Translations under genes and position numbers: made by a program
Notes under the pieces: generated by a model
Told to the model about the DNA's origin: nothing
Database searches by the model: none
What the model saw: the letters and a program-made list of their open reading frames with translations, nothing else
Part shown: positions 26,438-35,459 of the stretch, one piece after another
How the letters are laid out: each line of letters starts with the position of its first letter
Numbering within the stretch: the first letter of the stretch is position 1
Assembly (NCBI GenBank): GCA_965276005.1
Contig: OZ254962.1
Coordinates: forward strand, 2,294,001-2,358,000
Direction: 5' to 3'
DNA: 64,000 bases
Origin: G965232465 sp965276005
GTDB lineage: Bacteria > Pseudomonadota > Alphaproteobacteria > JAQWUY01

Positions 26438-28489
26438 TTACCGTAAGCTGGCTTCGATATTGCCTCCGTCAACTGTCAATATATGGGCGGTTGTGCGGTG
26501 GCTTGTTGCCAATGCTATAAAGCCATCGGCGACATGTTTGGCGGTAACCTCCCGTTTTAACAGATTGCCTGCCATATAGTCTGTGGCACTAACCCCTCGA
26601 GCGGTCGATCGTTTTGCAATAAAATCATCGGTCAACAGCCCAGAACGGATACGATCCGCATTGATACCATTGACTCGGATACCTTCGCCCCCCAATTCTA
26701 ATGCCAGCTGTTTTACCAAAAACATAGTGGTGGCTTTGGGCAATCCATAGGCACCGAAATCTTTGCCGGGGTTTACCGCTTGTTTTGACACATTGAACAA
26801 CATCTGTCCCCCTGTGCCTTGTTGCCGTAACAGGTGGGTAAATTGCTGTGATAATTGTTGATGGGCAAAGAAATTGAGTTCGAAACTGTTGCGAAGGGAA
26901 GTATCGTCCATGTCTGCCATGCTGCCATTGGTGGCACTACCTGCGTTGCTGACCAGAATATCCGCCCCGCCAAATGCTTCGATACAAGCGTGTATCACTT
27001 TATGTGCCGCTTGCGGTTGTGTCACATCGATGGCGATTCCCTTGTGTCCACCGCCCATAGCAGACAGGGCAGCATTTAAGGCATTTGGGTTTATATCGAC
27101 CAAAAACACACTGGCACCTTGTTGTTTAAACGCCTGTGCCGTCGCCAAGCCGATAGCACCGCCCGCCCCCGTTACAATAACCACTTTGCCATTAAATACA
27201 GGGGGTTTTGTTTTGCCCAATTTTGCCTGTTCTAGCGACCAGTATTCCATGTCGAATAGATCCTGTTGGCAAATGGGGAAAAAGCCCCCTTGATCTTCTG
27301 CCCATTGTATCACTTGACAGGTTTGTTCGGCAATATCACCGATGATAGCCGATGCGGAGGCATTGGCACCCATAGCAACCATACCCACCCCTTGAATCCA
27401 TGCCAGATTCGGTGTGGGGTCTAACATGGTTTTACCATCTGCAAAACGGACGACTTGTGTTTTAAAATAGGTTGTGTAATCGTCTATAAACCGCTCGACT
27501 GCTCGTGTGATGGCGTCCCGACCGCCGCCGATAATGTTGTGGGTGAGCAACAACGGGTACCCCTTAGTGCGAATAACATGATCGGGGGTGGCAACGCCTC
27601 GAGTTGCCAATGTGGCAATATCGTCCCGTTCTAAAAACGCCAAAATATCGGTGGATGTACGCACATCAAAAACCGGCAGAGGCACATTTTCACCGCCGAC
27701 AACCCGTTGTCTTTTTTCGCCTATAACCCCCCGTAAAATGGGTAAAATATCCGCAGGGTCATAGACCTTTTGCACGCAAACAGCCGGCGGGGCGGCGTTT
27801 TGTTGCACCCACTGTTCGACCGCATTTACATGGGCAATCATTAGGTCATAGGATTTTTTCGCCGTATCCGCAAAAGTAAAATGCCCGTGATTTACCAACA
27901 ACAGCCCCTCTACATGGGGGTGGGTATCGAAAATATCCGCCGCTGCTTTTGCCAAGTCAAAACCGGGCATGATATAGGGGACTAGAGCGACTGTATCGCC
28001 AAAGATGTCCCGCACATGGTTTGCCACATCGGGCAAGTTTGCCAAGGCTAGCATGGGGGTAGCGTGGGTGTGATCGACAAATTTATGGGGGATATAGGCA
28101 TGTAACAACGCTTCCACCGATGGATTGGGAGCGGTGCAGTCCAATAAATGGGCACGGTGCATATGCACCATATCCGCATCGGACAGCGTATCCAGTTGCC
28201 GCAATTTCATAAGCGGCTGTATGGCAACCGCTGGTAGCCCCGGTGCTTGAATCGTTTGTAAATCCCAGCCGCTGCCTTTAATATGCAGCACATCGATGGG
28301 GGTGCCAAAAATATCGGCACGGGTGACTTTTACTGAAGTATTGCCGCCGCCGTGCATGACCAAATCTTTGTCCCGTCCCAACAATTGTGATGTAAACACC
28401 CGCAACGCTAAATCTTTATCTGCGGGGTCGTTGCCTGCCTGTTGTATAAAGTGCTGTGCCTCTGTGTCTGTCCAAAGATTTTGTACCAT
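26438..28489 (-). CDS. Class II aldolase / short-chain dehydrogenase fusion (RhaD-like)
   Basis: A 683-residue two-domain enzyme. Residues about 20-420 form a class II aldolase/adducin domain, with metal-binding candidates His140 and His142 (DHTHA) and His201 and His203 (NHGHF). Residues about 433-683 form an SDR, with nucleotide loop TGAGGAIG (440-447) and catalytic Tyr581 and Lys585. This fusion is known from L-rhamnulose-1-phosphate aldolase/lactaldehyde dehydrogenase and related sugars: the aldolase splits a ketose phosphate to DHAP plus an aldehyde, and the SDR oxidises or reduces the aldehyde. No rhamnose isomerase is nearby, so the substrate here is probably different. AAAAAGGA precedes the start. 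Confidence 0.88.
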   Translation of the reverse strand: MVQNLWTDTEAQHFIQQAGNDPADKDLALRVFTSQLLGRDKDLVMHGGGNTSVKVTRADIFGTPIDVLHIKGSGWDLQTIQAPGLPAVAIQPLMKLRQLDTLSDADMVHMHRAHLLDCTAPNPSVEALLHAYIPHKFVDHTHATPMLALANLPDVANHVRDIFGDTVALVPYIMPGFDLAKAAADIFDTHPHVEGLLLVNHGHFTFADTAKKSYDLMIAHVNAVEQWVQQNAAPPAVCVQKVYDPADILPILRGVIGEKRQRVVGGENVPLPVFDVRTSTDILAFLERDDIATLATRGVATPDHVIRTKGYPLLLTHNIIGGGRDAITRAVERFIDDYTTYFKTQVVRFADGKTMLDPTPNLAWIQGVGMVAMGANASASAIIGDIAEQTCQVIQWAEDQGGFFPICQQDLFDMEYWSLEQAKLGKTKPPVFNGKVVIVTGAGGAIGLATAQAFKQQGASVFLVDINPNALNAALSAMGGGHKGIAIDVTQPQAAHKVIHACIEAFGGADILVSNAGSATNGSMADMDDTSLRNSFELNFFAHQQLSQQFTHLLRQQGTGGQMLFNVSKQAVNPGKDFGAYGLPKATTMFLVKQLALELGGEGIRVNGINADRIRSGLLTDDFIAKRSTARGVSATDYMAGNLLKREVTAKHVADGFIALATSHRTTAHILTVDGGNIEASLR

Positions 28490-28536
28490 TGTATATATTC
28501 CTTTTTGCGTTTATTTCTGGCGTCTATTGTTTGCGT

Positions 28537-28998
28537 TCATTTTTTCTGTGCATCCATTTTGTTAATCAGGTCGACCTTAGGCAGCGATCCTCCCCCTTGA
28601 AATGTCGAAGTCATCCACTCATCGACAATCATTTTTGCCAGTTCTGCACCGATCACCCTTGCCCCCATAGTCAAAACCTGTGCATCGTTACTGCGTTTTG
28701 CTCGACTGGCAGAAAACATATCGTGGCAACAGGCGGCACGAATACCGGCGACTTTATTGGCAACGATACTCATACCAATACCGGTGCCACACAACAAAAT
28801 CCCCGTGTCATAATCACCGTTGGCGATGCCTTCGGCAACCGCTTGGGCGATGTTGGGATATAACACGGGCGATTGGTCATAGCAGCCACAATCTATCAAG
28901 GTGATACGGTGTTTTTGTGCCACATGGTCGATAATGGTCTGTTTTAAAGCAAATGCGGCTTCGTCGCAGCCGATGGCAATTTTTTGCTGTATAGTCAT
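28537..28998 (-). CDS. rpiB: Ribose-5-phosphate isomerase B family sugar isomerase
   Basis: A 153-residue RpiB/LacAB-type aldose-ketose isomerase. The family active-site cysteine is Cys70 in LLCGTGIGMS, the ring-opening or phosphate-binding His is His92 (CCHDMFSA), and the SNDAQVLTMGARVIG block (about 103-117) is intact. RpiB interconverts ribose and ribulose 5-phosphates; paralogues in polyol operons act on four-carbon sugar phosphates (erythritol pathway). Its location next to DhaK/DhaL and a dehydrogenase makes such a side role plausible. AAGGA lies before the start; 25 nt separate it from the upstream SDR gene. Confidence 0.9.
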   Translation of the reverse strand: MTIQQKIAIGCDEAAFALKQTIIDHVAQKHRITLIDCGCYDQSPVLYPNIAQAVAEGIANGDYDTGILLCGTGIGMSIVANKVAGIRAACCHDMFSASRAKRSNDAQVLTMGARVIGAELAKMIVDEWMTSTFQGGGSLPKVDLINKMDAQKK

Positions 28999-29023
28999 GA
29001 TGGTATTCCTTATTTTTGTGTAA

Positions 29024-29740
29024 TTACTGTACCGTGTAGCCCCCGTCTACCACAATGTTTTCGCCGTGTATCATGGCGGCAGTATCGCCGGTTAAGAACA
29101 ACACCGTATCGGCAATTTCTGAGGGTTCGGCAAACCGGCGGGCGGGAATTTTTTGTTTCATAGCAACGGCAACATCCCCCGACCACGCTTTTTTGCCCAA
29201 TTCGGTCATAACCACTGTCGGCGATACGCTGTTGACATTGATATTGTGCTGTGCCCATTCGATGGCAAGTACTTTGGTCATGCCGATCACCCCGAATTTA
29301 GACGCACAATACGCCACATGTTTATCGATGCCCACAACCCCCGCTTGTGATGCCAGATTGACAATTTTACCAGCCGTGTTTTGTATCATATGCTGCCCCA
29401 CCACCTGACACATAAAAAAAGTGCCTGTGAGGTTAATATTGATGGTGTCGTGCCAATATGTTGTCGGCAATGTTTCTGCATTATCTAGGGCAACAATACC
29501 GGCACAATTAACCAAAATATCAATGGTGCCAAAGCGGTCGACAACCTGTGCCACCGCTTGTTGTACATTCTGTAAATCGGTTACATCACAGGCAAAACAG
29601 GCAATATCCTTATTGCTACTAGGGGCAATATCGAAGCCTGCCACCTGTGCGTTTCTGTTTGCCAATTGGCGGCAAATTTCCGCCCCGATACCACTGGATG
29701 CCCCGGTGATAACCGCCACTTTACCAGAATAATCGTCCAT
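29024..29740 (-). CDS. Short-chain dehydrogenase/reductase (polyol dehydrogenase-like)
   Basis: A 238-residue classical SDR. The nucleotide-binding TGASSGIG is at 12-19, NNAG is present as NCAG (78-81), and the catalytic set is Ser131, Tyr144 and Lys148 (YCASK). Asp37 after the second strand (FDIAP) favours NAD(H) over NADP(H). Within this operon a role oxidising a sugar alcohol to a ketose, or the reverse, fits best; the substrate is unknown. A strong site GAGGAA precedes the start, and dhaL ends 18 nt upstream. Confidence 0.9.
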   Translation of the reverse strand: MDDYSGKVAVITGASSGIGAEICRQLANRNAQVAGFDIAPSSNKDIACFACDVTDLQNVQQAVAQVVDRFGTIDILVNCAGIVALDNAETLPTTYWHDTININLTGTFFMCQVVGQHMIQNTAGKIVNLASQAGVVGIDKHVAYCASKFGVIGMTKVLAIEWAQHNINVNSVSPTVVMTELGKKAWSGDVAVAMKQKIPARRFAEPSEIADTVLFLTGDTAAMIHGENIVVDGGYTVQ

Positions 29741-29758
29741 GTTTTTTCCTCTATACTG

Positions 29759-30397
29759 TTATGTTAATTCGGCTACAAGGCTATCTGCCAGCGTAACCCA
29801 TATAATGCAGCAGGAACACGCCCCTGCGTCTAGTACGCCACGGGAGCGATCGCCCAACCGGCTTGCCCGTCCCACTTTGGCGATGAGATCCTTTGTAGAG
29901 TCCCGCCCTATAATGGCGTGGTGTTTTAAAGTTTTCAAACACGCCGCCAAATCCGCCCCATCGGCAACCGCCTGTGATACGGCGGTTTGACAAGGTACCA
30001 ATACATCGATTAGGGTTTTATCGCCCACTTTTGCCCCGCCAATTTCGGCGACGGTTTCGCTGGCAACCGTAACCATACGATCGACATGTGTAGGGGTGAT
30101 GGTGTCGACCCCCTGCATGGCATCGCCCATTTCCATAAATGCACTGCCATATAACGGTCCCATAGAGCCGCCAATTTCATTGAGCAATATCATTCCCAAT
30201 GCGTCCAACAATGCGGCAAAAGACATGTCGCTGTCGCCATACCGTTGCTTAAAAGTATTAAATCCCTTTGCCATATTGATACCGTGGTCGCCATCGCCAA
30301 TAGCCCCATCTACTTCGCTGAGCATCTGTTTGTTGGCGACAATGGCATCGGCGATGGCAAATAGGGCTGTTCTGGCGGTGCTAGTGGGGATAGACAT
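29759..30397 (-). CDS. dhaL: Dihydroxyacetone kinase subunit DhaL
   Basis: A 212-residue nucleotide-binding subunit of dihydroxyacetone-type kinases. The three aspartates that hold two magnesium ions with ADP or ATP are visible as Asp30, Asp35 and Asp37 in DGAIGDGDHG. The GGSMGPLYGSAF loop (about 76-87) and GDKTLID (about 122-128) are also typical. It acts with DhaK, encoded seven bases upstream. No DhaM phosphoryl donor is present in the window, so either ATP is used directly or DhaM lies elsewhere. Kinases of this type also phosphorylate erythrulose. Confidence 0.93.
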   Translation of the reverse strand: MSIPTSTARTALFAIADAIVANKQMLSEVDGAIGDGDHGINMAKGFNTFKQRYGDSDMSFAALLDALGMILLNEIGGSMGPLYGSAFMEMGDAMQGVDTITPTHVDRMVTVASETVAEIGGAKVGDKTLIDVLVPCQTAVSQAVADGADLAACLKTLKHHAIIGRDSTKDLIAKVGRASRLGDRSRGVLDAGACSCCIIWVTLADSLVAELT

Positions 30398-30404
30398 TGT
30401 CGAC

Positions 30405-31403
30405 CTACACTTTCAAACCCACAGAAGTAGCGGGGATTTGCAACAGGTGTTTTAATTCATCGTCCAGTTTCATAAGACTCAGCGTAATTCCCGCCATGTC
30501 TAAAGAAGTAAAATAATTGCCGACAAACGATGTATAAATGGCAATCCGCATATCGCCTAAAATACGGGCAACATCGTTATAAAACACATACAATTCGTTA
30601 ATAGGTGTCGCCCCTAGTCCAGATACCAGCACGGCGACCTCGTCGCCTGCTTGAAACGGTAAATCGGGGGCGATGGCGTGTACCATCCGCTGTGCCATTT
30701 GGTGTGAGGATTCGATGGCACAGACTTCTATACCCGCTTCGCCGTGGTGTCCGATGCCTACTTCCATAGTGCCGGCTTCGATGGTGAAATTGGCGTGTCC
30801 TACTTCTGGTATCACACACGGGGTGAGTCCGATGCCCATCGAACGGGTGTTATCGATGGCACATTGTGCGGCGGCGATAACTTCACTTAAAGACGCCCCC
30901 ATCGATGCTTTGGCAGCCCCGATTTTCCACATCAAAATTTCACCGGCAACGCCCCGCCGTTTATGTTCTTCGCCTTTGGGGGCGGACACCACATCGTCAT
31001 TTGCCACCACCGTTTTCATCTCAATACCCTGTTTTGCCAGCATCTTCATTGCCATTTTGACATTCATATTGTCGCCGCTGTAATTGCCATACAGACAGGC
31101 GACTCCTTGCCCCGTATCACATTCTTTGGCGGCATCGGCAAAGGCTAAGGCGGGGGGTGATGAAAAAATTTCACCAACCGCAACCGCATCGAGCAAATTT
31201 TCCCCCACATAGCCAATAAACGCCGGTTCATGACCGGATCCGCCGCCTGTAATCACCCCAACCCGGTTGCTATTTTTACATGTGTGCGAGGCGATAACCC
31301 GTTTGTTGTTGTGCCCATATCGCACTATATCCGCATGGGCTTGCACAAAGCCTCTTAGGGTGTCGTCTACAACTGTGGTGGGGGTGTTAAAAATCCGTTG
31401 CAT
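30405..31403 (-). CDS. dhaK: Dihydroxyacetone kinase subunit DhaK
   Basis: A 332-residue substrate-binding subunit. The substrate-site GGGSGHEP is at 53-60, and the histidine that forms a hemiaminal with the ketone is His220 in GIGHHGEAG (217-224). The length fits the stand-alone DhaK of two- or three-part systems rather than the fused ATP-dependent kinase. The ribosome site AGGAAT lies inside the end of the upstream ABC ATPase gene, five bases away, so translation is coupled. Together with DhaL it would phosphorylate dihydroxyacetone or a related short ketose such as erythrulose. Confidence 0.94.
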   Translation of the reverse strand: MQRIFNTPTTVVDDTLRGFVQAHADIVRYGHNNKRVIASHTCKNSNRVGVITGGGSGHEPAFIGYVGENLLDAVAVGEIFSSPPALAFADAAKECDTGQGVACLYGNYSGDNMNVKMAMKMLAKQGIEMKTVVANDDVVSAPKGEEHKRRGVAGEILMWKIGAAKASMGASLSEVIAAAQCAIDNTRSMGIGLTPCVIPEVGHANFTIEAGTMEVGIGHHGEAGIEVCAIESSHQMAQRMVHAIAPDLPFQAGDEVAVLVSGLGATPINELYVFYNDVARILGDMRIAIYTSFVGNYFTSLDMAGITLSLMKLDDELKHLLQIPATSVGLKV

Positions 31404-31408
31404 GGGGG

Positions 31409-32536
31409 TTATTCCTGTGTGTTTATGGTGGGGGTGTCCGCTGTGGCAATACGGGTTTGCGTAGCTTTATCAAATAGGTGTACGCACTTTGTAGCCATAT
31501 AAAAAGTAAGCGGGGTATCGACCTGTACATCGACCTTGCCGGCGGCAACCACACTGTATTCTATGCCGTTAAACAACAGGCGAATATGTGTTTCCGTGCC
31601 GGTTTTTTCCACAAACGATACGGTACCCGTACAAGTATTGACCACATCAGACTTATCGAAGCTGTGGGTATTTAACTGAATATCTGTGGGGCGGATGCCG
31701 AATAAGATTTCTTGTCCTGTGTGCAAATTTTGGCTTTTTGGCAATTTTAAGGTGTTGCCGTTGCCGTCATCGATAACAAAAGCCTTGTCTTTTTTGGTGA
31801 CAGTACCCGCCATCAGGTTCATCGACGGCGACCCCACAAACAGTGCCACAAAACAAGTTGCCGGATAATCATAGACCTGTTCGGGGGTGCCGATTTGTTC
31901 GATGTTGCCCTTGTTCATAACGACAATTTTATCCGCCATTGTCATCGCTTCAATTTGGTCGTGGGTCACATAAATTGTGGTCGATTTTAGCTGGTTGTGG
32001 ATACGGCGAATTTCGTAACGCATCTGCCCCCGCAACTTGGCGTCCAAGTTCGACAGCGGTTCGTCGAACAGAAACACTCGAGGGTGTCGCACCAACGCTC
32101 GCCCCATAGCCACCCGTTGCCGCTGCCCGCCCGATAACGCTTTTGGATAGGCGTTTTTATATGCGGTTAGCCCCAAAATTTCCAGAGCCTCCTCGACTTT
32201 TATTTTTACCTGTTTTTTTGGCATTTTTGCCACTTCTAGACCAAAGGCAATATTGTCGAACACAGTCATTTGCGGATACAACGCATAATTTTGAAATACC
32301 ATAGAAATATTGCGATCCCGGGCGTGTATGTGGTTCATCACTTGGTCGTCGAACAGCACTTCGCCACCGGTGATACTCTCCAGCCCCGCCGTCATGCGTA
32401 ACAAAGTGGTTTTGCCACACCCAGACGGCCCTAGCAAAACGACAAATTCTTGGTTTTCGATGGAAAAATCAATATCTGATAAGACGGTGATTTTGCCATA
32501 GTCTTTGCGAATGTTGCGATAGGTTACTTGTGCCAT
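31409..32536 (-). CDS. Sugar ABC transporter ATPase (MalK/UgpC type)
   Basis: A 375-residue ATPase of the CUT1 importer class. Walker A GPSGCGKTT is at 36-44, the Q-loop MVFQNYALYPQ follows, then signature LSGGQRQR (about 134-141), Walker B VFLFDEPLSNLD (about 154-165) and the H-loop IYVTHDQ. The C-terminal TOBE region (about 235-365), which binds permeases or regulators, is complete. It should energise uptake of a sugar or polyol through two membrane subunits, but no such permease is encoded here. The matching binding protein is encoded at 36522-38012. A clear AAGGA precedes the start. Confidence 0.93.
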   Translation of the reverse strand: MAQVTYRNIRKDYGKITVLSDIDFSIENQEFVVLLGPSGCGKTTLLRMTAGLESITGGEVLFDDQVMNHIHARDRNISMVFQNYALYPQMTVFDNIAFGLEVAKMPKKQVKIKVEEALEILGLTAYKNAYPKALSGGQRQRVAMGRALVRHPRVFLFDEPLSNLDAKLRGQMRYEIRRIHNQLKSTTIYVTHDQIEAMTMADKIVVMNKGNIEQIGTPEQVYDYPATCFVALFVGSPSMNLMAGTVTKKDKAFVIDDGNGNTLKLPKSQNLHTGQEILFGIRPTDIQLNTHSFDKSDVVNTCTGTVSFVEKTGTETHIRLLFNGIEYSVVAAGKVDVQVDTPLTFYMATKCVHLFDKATQTRIATADTPTINTQE

Positions 32537-32557
32537 GTTTTTTTTCCTTGTGTGTGT

Positions 32558-33886
32558 TTATGTACAGCTGTGGGCAAAATCTGTTAATATGTGTGCGTCG
32601 TCCGCAAGGTCCAGTATAGAAAAACGGTTGCGGGTATAACGGGCGTATTGTACGGCATCGCCAAAAAATCCACTGGACAGCCCCAATTCCTGTCCTGTGC
32701 GGGGGCAGTTGGCATGGGTCATAGCCTCATATATGCGGTGTGGTGGCACCATTACCGCCCGCAAGGGGGCGACGAAGTGGTGCCATGTATCGGCAAACAA
32801 TTGGTTTATACGGTCGGCTTCGGATGGTGAAATGGCTTTTTCTGTTGTTTGCTGTACCATCGTCTGTACATGGCGGGGGAATTTTTGTGCCAGTATATCT
32901 TGTGGTATATGGGTCGGGTGGATTGTGGGCGGTGTGTCCGCCTGCAAGATGTGATGGTGCAATCGGGACACCGCCAAAGTGGCAACGCCCACTTGTTCCC
33001 CGTGCGATGTGCCGGGGTGCTGTTCGCCAGCAAACATATCGATATAGTGGGAAATCATATGTTCCGCCATCGATCCGCTGTGTGTGGTACCGGCAAAATA
33101 GGTACCCAAGCCCATAATCGAGGCGATACGGGTTAAAATTGCCAATGCCTCCCTGTCCCCGGTTACGATTTTATCCGCTTTGTTGATCATGTGGTTTTCA
33201 TCATATGCCAACAAGGTATACGGGGTTTCTACATAAGGGGTGTCAAACAGCATATGCGACAACAGCCAATCGACCTGTGATGTGGTGCGGCAAATGACAT
33301 CGGCAAACGCTGCTGCAATCAGGCGGGGCGGACATTGTGCCAAAATTTGCAAGTCGAAAAATACGCCCGTAGCCCCCTGACAGGTCAATGATTTTTTAAA
33401 GCCGTCAAAAGACACCGATGCGGTGGGGGTGGTATAGGCATTCATCGGCGATGTGGCAAAAACCGAATACGGGCGATTGTCTAAGAATGCGGCGTACTTC
33501 ACACTGTCGCTAATCGTGCCAGAGCCAACGGCAACCATAACATCGGTGTTCGGACACAACCGCCGCAGTTCGTCGACACCTTCTGCACTACAGCGGGGAT
33601 TTTGCCAAATAAAATAGCGTACAGCGGGTAAAGATTTTAGGTTGTCGATAATCCGTTTGCCTAAGGCGTCGTAGGTATAGGTATCACAGACAACGGCGAT
33701 AGTCTGTCCCCGATGCAATGTGCCGATAAGATCCGCTTCCATACCGTCTAAGCTGTCTTCGATAACGATACTTTTAATGGGTAGGTGTATGGTGTTACCG
33801 GTTGTGGGATCCGTCCATCGCCCTTGTAACAGGGCGTTTAACACGCCGCCATAAGTGGAGTTGTTGTGTATGCTTGCCGGTATCAT
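32558..33886 (-). CDS. Glycerol-1-phosphate dehydrogenase-like, iron-type alcohol dehydrogenase (AraM family)
   Basis: A 442-residue NAD(P)-dependent dehydrogenase. I choose the ATG at 33886 because GGAG lies six bases upstream and the ATG overlaps the kinase stop (ATGA); a GTG four codons earlier lacks such a site. The nucleotide loop GSGTISD is at 121-127. Candidate metal ligands are Asp196 (FADVICR), a His in SMAEHMISH (272-280) and His295 (TSHGEQ). AraM-like enzymes reduce DHAP to sn-glycerol 1-phosphate; in a sugar operon it may instead work on another sugar or polyol phosphate. Confidence 0.87.
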   Translation of the reverse strand: MIPASIHNNSTYGGVLNALLQGRWTDPTTGNTIHLPIKSIVIEDSLDGMEADLIGTLHRGQTIAVVCDTYTYDALGKRIIDNLKSLPAVRYFIWQNPRCSAEGVDELRRLCPNTDVMVAVGSGTISDSVKYAAFLDNRPYSVFATSPMNAYTTPTASVSFDGFKKSLTCQGATGVFFDLQILAQCPPRLIAAAFADVICRTTSQVDWLLSHMLFDTPYVETPYTLLAYDENHMINKADKIVTGDREALAILTRIASIMGLGTYFAGTTHSGSMAEHMISHYIDMFAGEQHPGTSHGEQVGVATLAVSRLHHHILQADTPPTIHPTHIPQDILAQKFPRHVQTMVQQTTEKAISPSEADRINQLFADTWHHFVAPLRAVMVPPHRIYEAMTHANCPRTGQELGLSSGFFGDAVQYARYTRNRFSILDLADDAHILTDFAHSCT

Positions 33887-35442
33887 TGGTGTCTCCACTT
33901 TTCGGCAAACCGCAGCAATTTTTTATGTACCGATGCGGTGGCACCATACAATTCGCTGTAAATATTTATCAATTCTTGATACTGCACCGTGTTATCCGGG
34001 TTGGGGGTATATGTTTTTACACCCGTAGGGGACACCACAGGCGACATGGCATTCGATGCAGCGGCGATGGATGGGTACCATCCGACTCCATACGCTGCCA
34101 CCATGCCCGCCCCAAGTGAGGATAGCTCTGTGGCATCGGAGACAACAACGGTCTTAGCGGCGGCATCGGCTATCATTTGCGTCCACAATGGGCTTTTAGA
34201 CCCCCCGCCGACGGCAAAAATGGTTTCTATACAATGTCCCGTTTGCGATTCGAAGGCTTTAATAGCCGATACTTGGCTGATGGTGATAGCCTCGATAATG
34301 GCACGGAAAATATGGTACTTGCTGCGGCTGGCAGACAAGCCGACAATAGCCCCCCGAGCGTCTAAATCCCAATGGGGATCCATCACCCCCAACCAATAGG
34401 GCAGTACCATCACCCCATCGCTGCCGATAGAAATTTTTTCTATTTCTGTAAACAGATGTGAAAAAATATTGCTTTTTGTATCGGTATTGGCGATAAATTG
34501 TTTTACAAACCAATCGAGTAAGACAGTGCCGGATCGCATCACCGACTCATATAAATAGCCATCGTTGTTTACGGGTACTTTAATCCGCCATGATTTGCTG
34601 ATATTAAAATCGGGGCACCAGATGCCGGATACTGCCGCCGATCCCAAATTCATATAGGCACGGTCGCTGCGGATACAGTTGGCACCGATAGCGGCACACT
34701 GCCCATCGCCCCCAGCAGCAAATACCGGCATGCCCTGTGGCAAGCCTGTACGGTTGGCACTGTGCTCACTGATTTCCCCGACTTTGGTACCCGAAGGCAC
34801 GGGGGTTGCCAGCTGTTTTTTATCGATGGCGACTCGCTGTAATAGTTCCGCTGACCACTGTTTTTGTTGCACAGCGAAAAATCCCATAGGATCGGCACTG
34901 GCAAAGCTGGTTGTATAGGTAGGGGTGTTACACAGCCGCTTTGTCAAAAAGGCATTAACATCGACAAAATGGGCAATGTTTTTATATATATCAGGGGCAT
35001 TTTTTCGCAACCACTCACAGGAAAAAATCGCCGGGGTTACATCTGGATATACCCCTGTAATTTCATGCAGGCGGGTATCACCGGGGTTTTTACATAGCTG
35101 TTTCACCTCATGGCGACAGCGATTGTCCATCCAGCTGATGGCGGGGTATACAGCGGTTCCCTGTGCATCGATAAACCCGATGGTTTCTCGTTGGTTGGCA
35201 ATAGCCATGCCGACAATGTCATACCCTTCCAATGTATCGACACAGTTTTTTAGGGCATCACAGCTGGCGTGCCACCAGTCTTCCACCTGTTGTTCGAACC
35301 AGCCTTTGTTCCGATTTTGCGTGTCGATAGGGGCGGTGCCTTCGGCAATCATGTCGCCTTGTTGTGTCCATGCTACCGCTTTGGCAGACTGGGTCGAACA
35401 ATCTAATCCAATGACAACAGAGGGGGGGCTGGTGGTACGCAT
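33883..35442 (-). CDS. FGGY-family carbohydrate kinase
   Basis: A 519-residue sugar or polyol kinase, distinct from the xylulokinase in the same operon. The first ATPase lobe begins VVIGLDCSTQSAKAV; ANQRET (about 92-97) resembles glycerol and xylulose kinases, and SWMDNR follows (about 113-118). The second lobe has the NLGSAAVSG phosphate loop and AVGGGSKSPLW near 410. The substrate is not clear; xylulose, ribulose or a polyol are candidates. Its stop overlaps the next gene's ATG by four bases. The start has no strong ribosome site, 17 nt after the SDR gene, so coupling is likely. Confidence 0.88.
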   Translation of the reverse strand: MRTTSPPSVVIGLDCSTQSAKAVAWTQQGDMIAEGTAPIDTQNRNKGWFEQQVEDWWHASCDALKNCVDTLEGYDIVGMAIANQRETIGFIDAQGTAVYPAISWMDNRCRHEVKQLCKNPGDTRLHEITGVYPDVTPAIFSCEWLRKNAPDIYKNIAHFVDVNAFLTKRLCNTPTYTTSFASADPMGFFAVQQKQWSAELLQRVAIDKKQLATPVPSGTKVGEISEHSANRTGLPQGMPVFAAGGDGQCAAIGANCIRSDRAYMNLGSAAVSGIWCPDFNISKSWRIKVPVNNDGYLYESVMRSGTVLLDWFVKQFIANTDTKSNIFSHLFTEIEKISIGSDGVMVLPYWLGVMDPHWDLDARGAIVGLSASRSKYHIFRAIIEAITISQVSAIKAFESQTGHCIETIFAVGGGSKSPLWTQMIADAAAKTVVVSDATELSSLGAGMVAAYGVGWYPSIAAASNAMSPVVSPTGVKTYTPNPDNTVQYQELINIYSELYGATASVHKKLLRFAEKWRHQ

Positions 35443-35459
35443 GGGTGTTTACTATGGGT

